NCBI GenBank assembly: GCA_003343625.1
Contig: QAKV01000040.1
Coordinates: 1-58,723 of the forward strand
Direction: 5' to 3'
Length of the DNA: 58,723 bases
Origin: Clostridiales bacterium
Lineage (GTDB): Bacteria > Bacillota > Clostridia > Lachnospirales > Lachnospiraceae
In this document: positions 58,588 through 58,723 of the stretch, piece after piece
How the letters are laid out: the number at the start of each line of letters is the position of its first letter
Position numbering within the stretch: the first letter of the stretch is position 1
The notes under the pieces: generated by a model
What the model was told of the DNA's origin: nothing
What the model saw: the letters and a program-made list of their open reading frames with translations, nothing else
Database searches by the model: none
Translations under genes and position numbers: made by a program

Positions 58588-58723
58588 CATAGCAAAAGAC
58601 TAACTATTAAAAGTCAAGTTTAAAATGAAAATTTTTGAATGAATTTCAGAAATGCATTTCAGATAAAAATGTACCTTGAAAACTGCATGACAAACAGAGT
58701 GTCATTTCAGGCACTCTAAAAGG
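58588..58723 (+). other. Non-coding leader at the window end
   Basis: No gene is visible from 58436 to the end. A small hairpin AGAGTG/CACTCT (58696-58717) is followed by AAAAGG at the very end, which may be the beginning of the next gene's ribosome binding site outside the window. Confidence 0.4.

Larger units (their letters stand above)
53579..58723. mobile_element. Left part of an integrative element (ICE or prophage)
   Basis: The stretch is AT-rich compared with the rest of the window and carries, from the left end, a tyrosine recombinase, cargo genes, an ImmA-type protease and an XRE repressor, then a bidirectional control region. This is the usual order at the integrase end of integrative conjugative elements and temperate phages of Firmicutes. 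The left boundary lies between 53579 and 53747. No tRNA or other obvious target gene abuts it. The right end, conjugation or virion genes and the second att site are outside the window, so ICE and prophage cannot be separated. Confidence 0.75.

Noticed and set aside
1..58723. CRISPR arrays, tRNA and rRNA genes, insertion-sequence transposases
   Set aside because: Read through on both strands without finding any regularly spaced repeat-spacer array, cloverleaf with a CCA-type end, rRNA signature or transposase-like protein.

Overview
The window is about 58.7 kb of a spore-forming, Gram-positive anaerobe of the Clostridia, most likely Lachnospiraceae. The evidence is spoIVA, a tyrosine T-box leader, hemZ, a pyruvate phosphate dikinase, the gene orders era-yqzL-recO-glyS and apt-relA-MBL-hemZ-hisS-aspS, and AGGAGG-type ribosome binding sites throughout. 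Base composition is moderately GC-rich up to about 53.6 kb and clearly AT-rich after that. No rRNA, tRNA or CRISPR array was seen.

Layout of the host part. 1-7.7 kb: T-box and tyrS, a DUF1848 protein, spoIVA, a MoxR/VWA pair and an acetyltransferase. 7.8-13.4 kb (minus strand): a VanW-family exported protein and a 1,422-residue double-ATPase acyl-CoA dehydratase activase. 13.6-23.7 kb: a rhomboid-like membrane protein, a sigma-like protein without region 4, an M16C metalloprotease, a DUF4349 lipoprotein, era, a yqzL-like gene, recO, a lipoprotein and glyS. 23.8-31.6 kb: a TPR protein with a degenerate J-domain, coupled by a 4-base overlap to a short HscC-like Hsp70, then ppdK. 31.8-44.2 kb: thiol-redox, threonine-aldolase-like and purine-permease genes, then a tight run of a metallo-hydrolase, a membrane-anchored MutS-like ATPase, RNase H, a small membrane protein, a WYL regulator, an aminotransferase, dUTPase, asparaginase, a YdcF protein and a serpin lipoprotein. 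44.4-52.6 kb: the apt-relA-MBL-hemZ operon and hisS-aspS. 52.7-53.5 kb (minus): a secreted Cys-motif/peptidoglycan-binding protein.

From about 53.6 kb to the end lies the left part of an integrative element: a zinc-ribbon tyrosine recombinase, a Uma2-family nuclease, a duplicated-domain lipoprotein, a leftover ImmA fragment, ImmA, and an XRE (ImmR-like) repressor, all on the minus strand, followed by a control region. The rest of the element lies beyond the window.

The signals most worth following are non-coding. (1) The element's control region carries six near-identical dyads in two triplets with the same 31/33-base spacing, offset by exactly 127 bases. The middle dyad of each triplet sits in the spacer of one of two face-to-face promoters. 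(2) A roughly 96-100-base two-hairpin repeat occurs just downstream of the tyrS T-box terminator and the ppdK terminator. Its second helix shows compensatory base changes, and a decayed half copy follows the glyS terminator. (3) Two mutually exclusive perfect hairpins lie just before the WYL regulator, inside the tail of a small membrane-protein gene. (4) A hairpin brackets the ribosome binding site of the yqzL-like gene.
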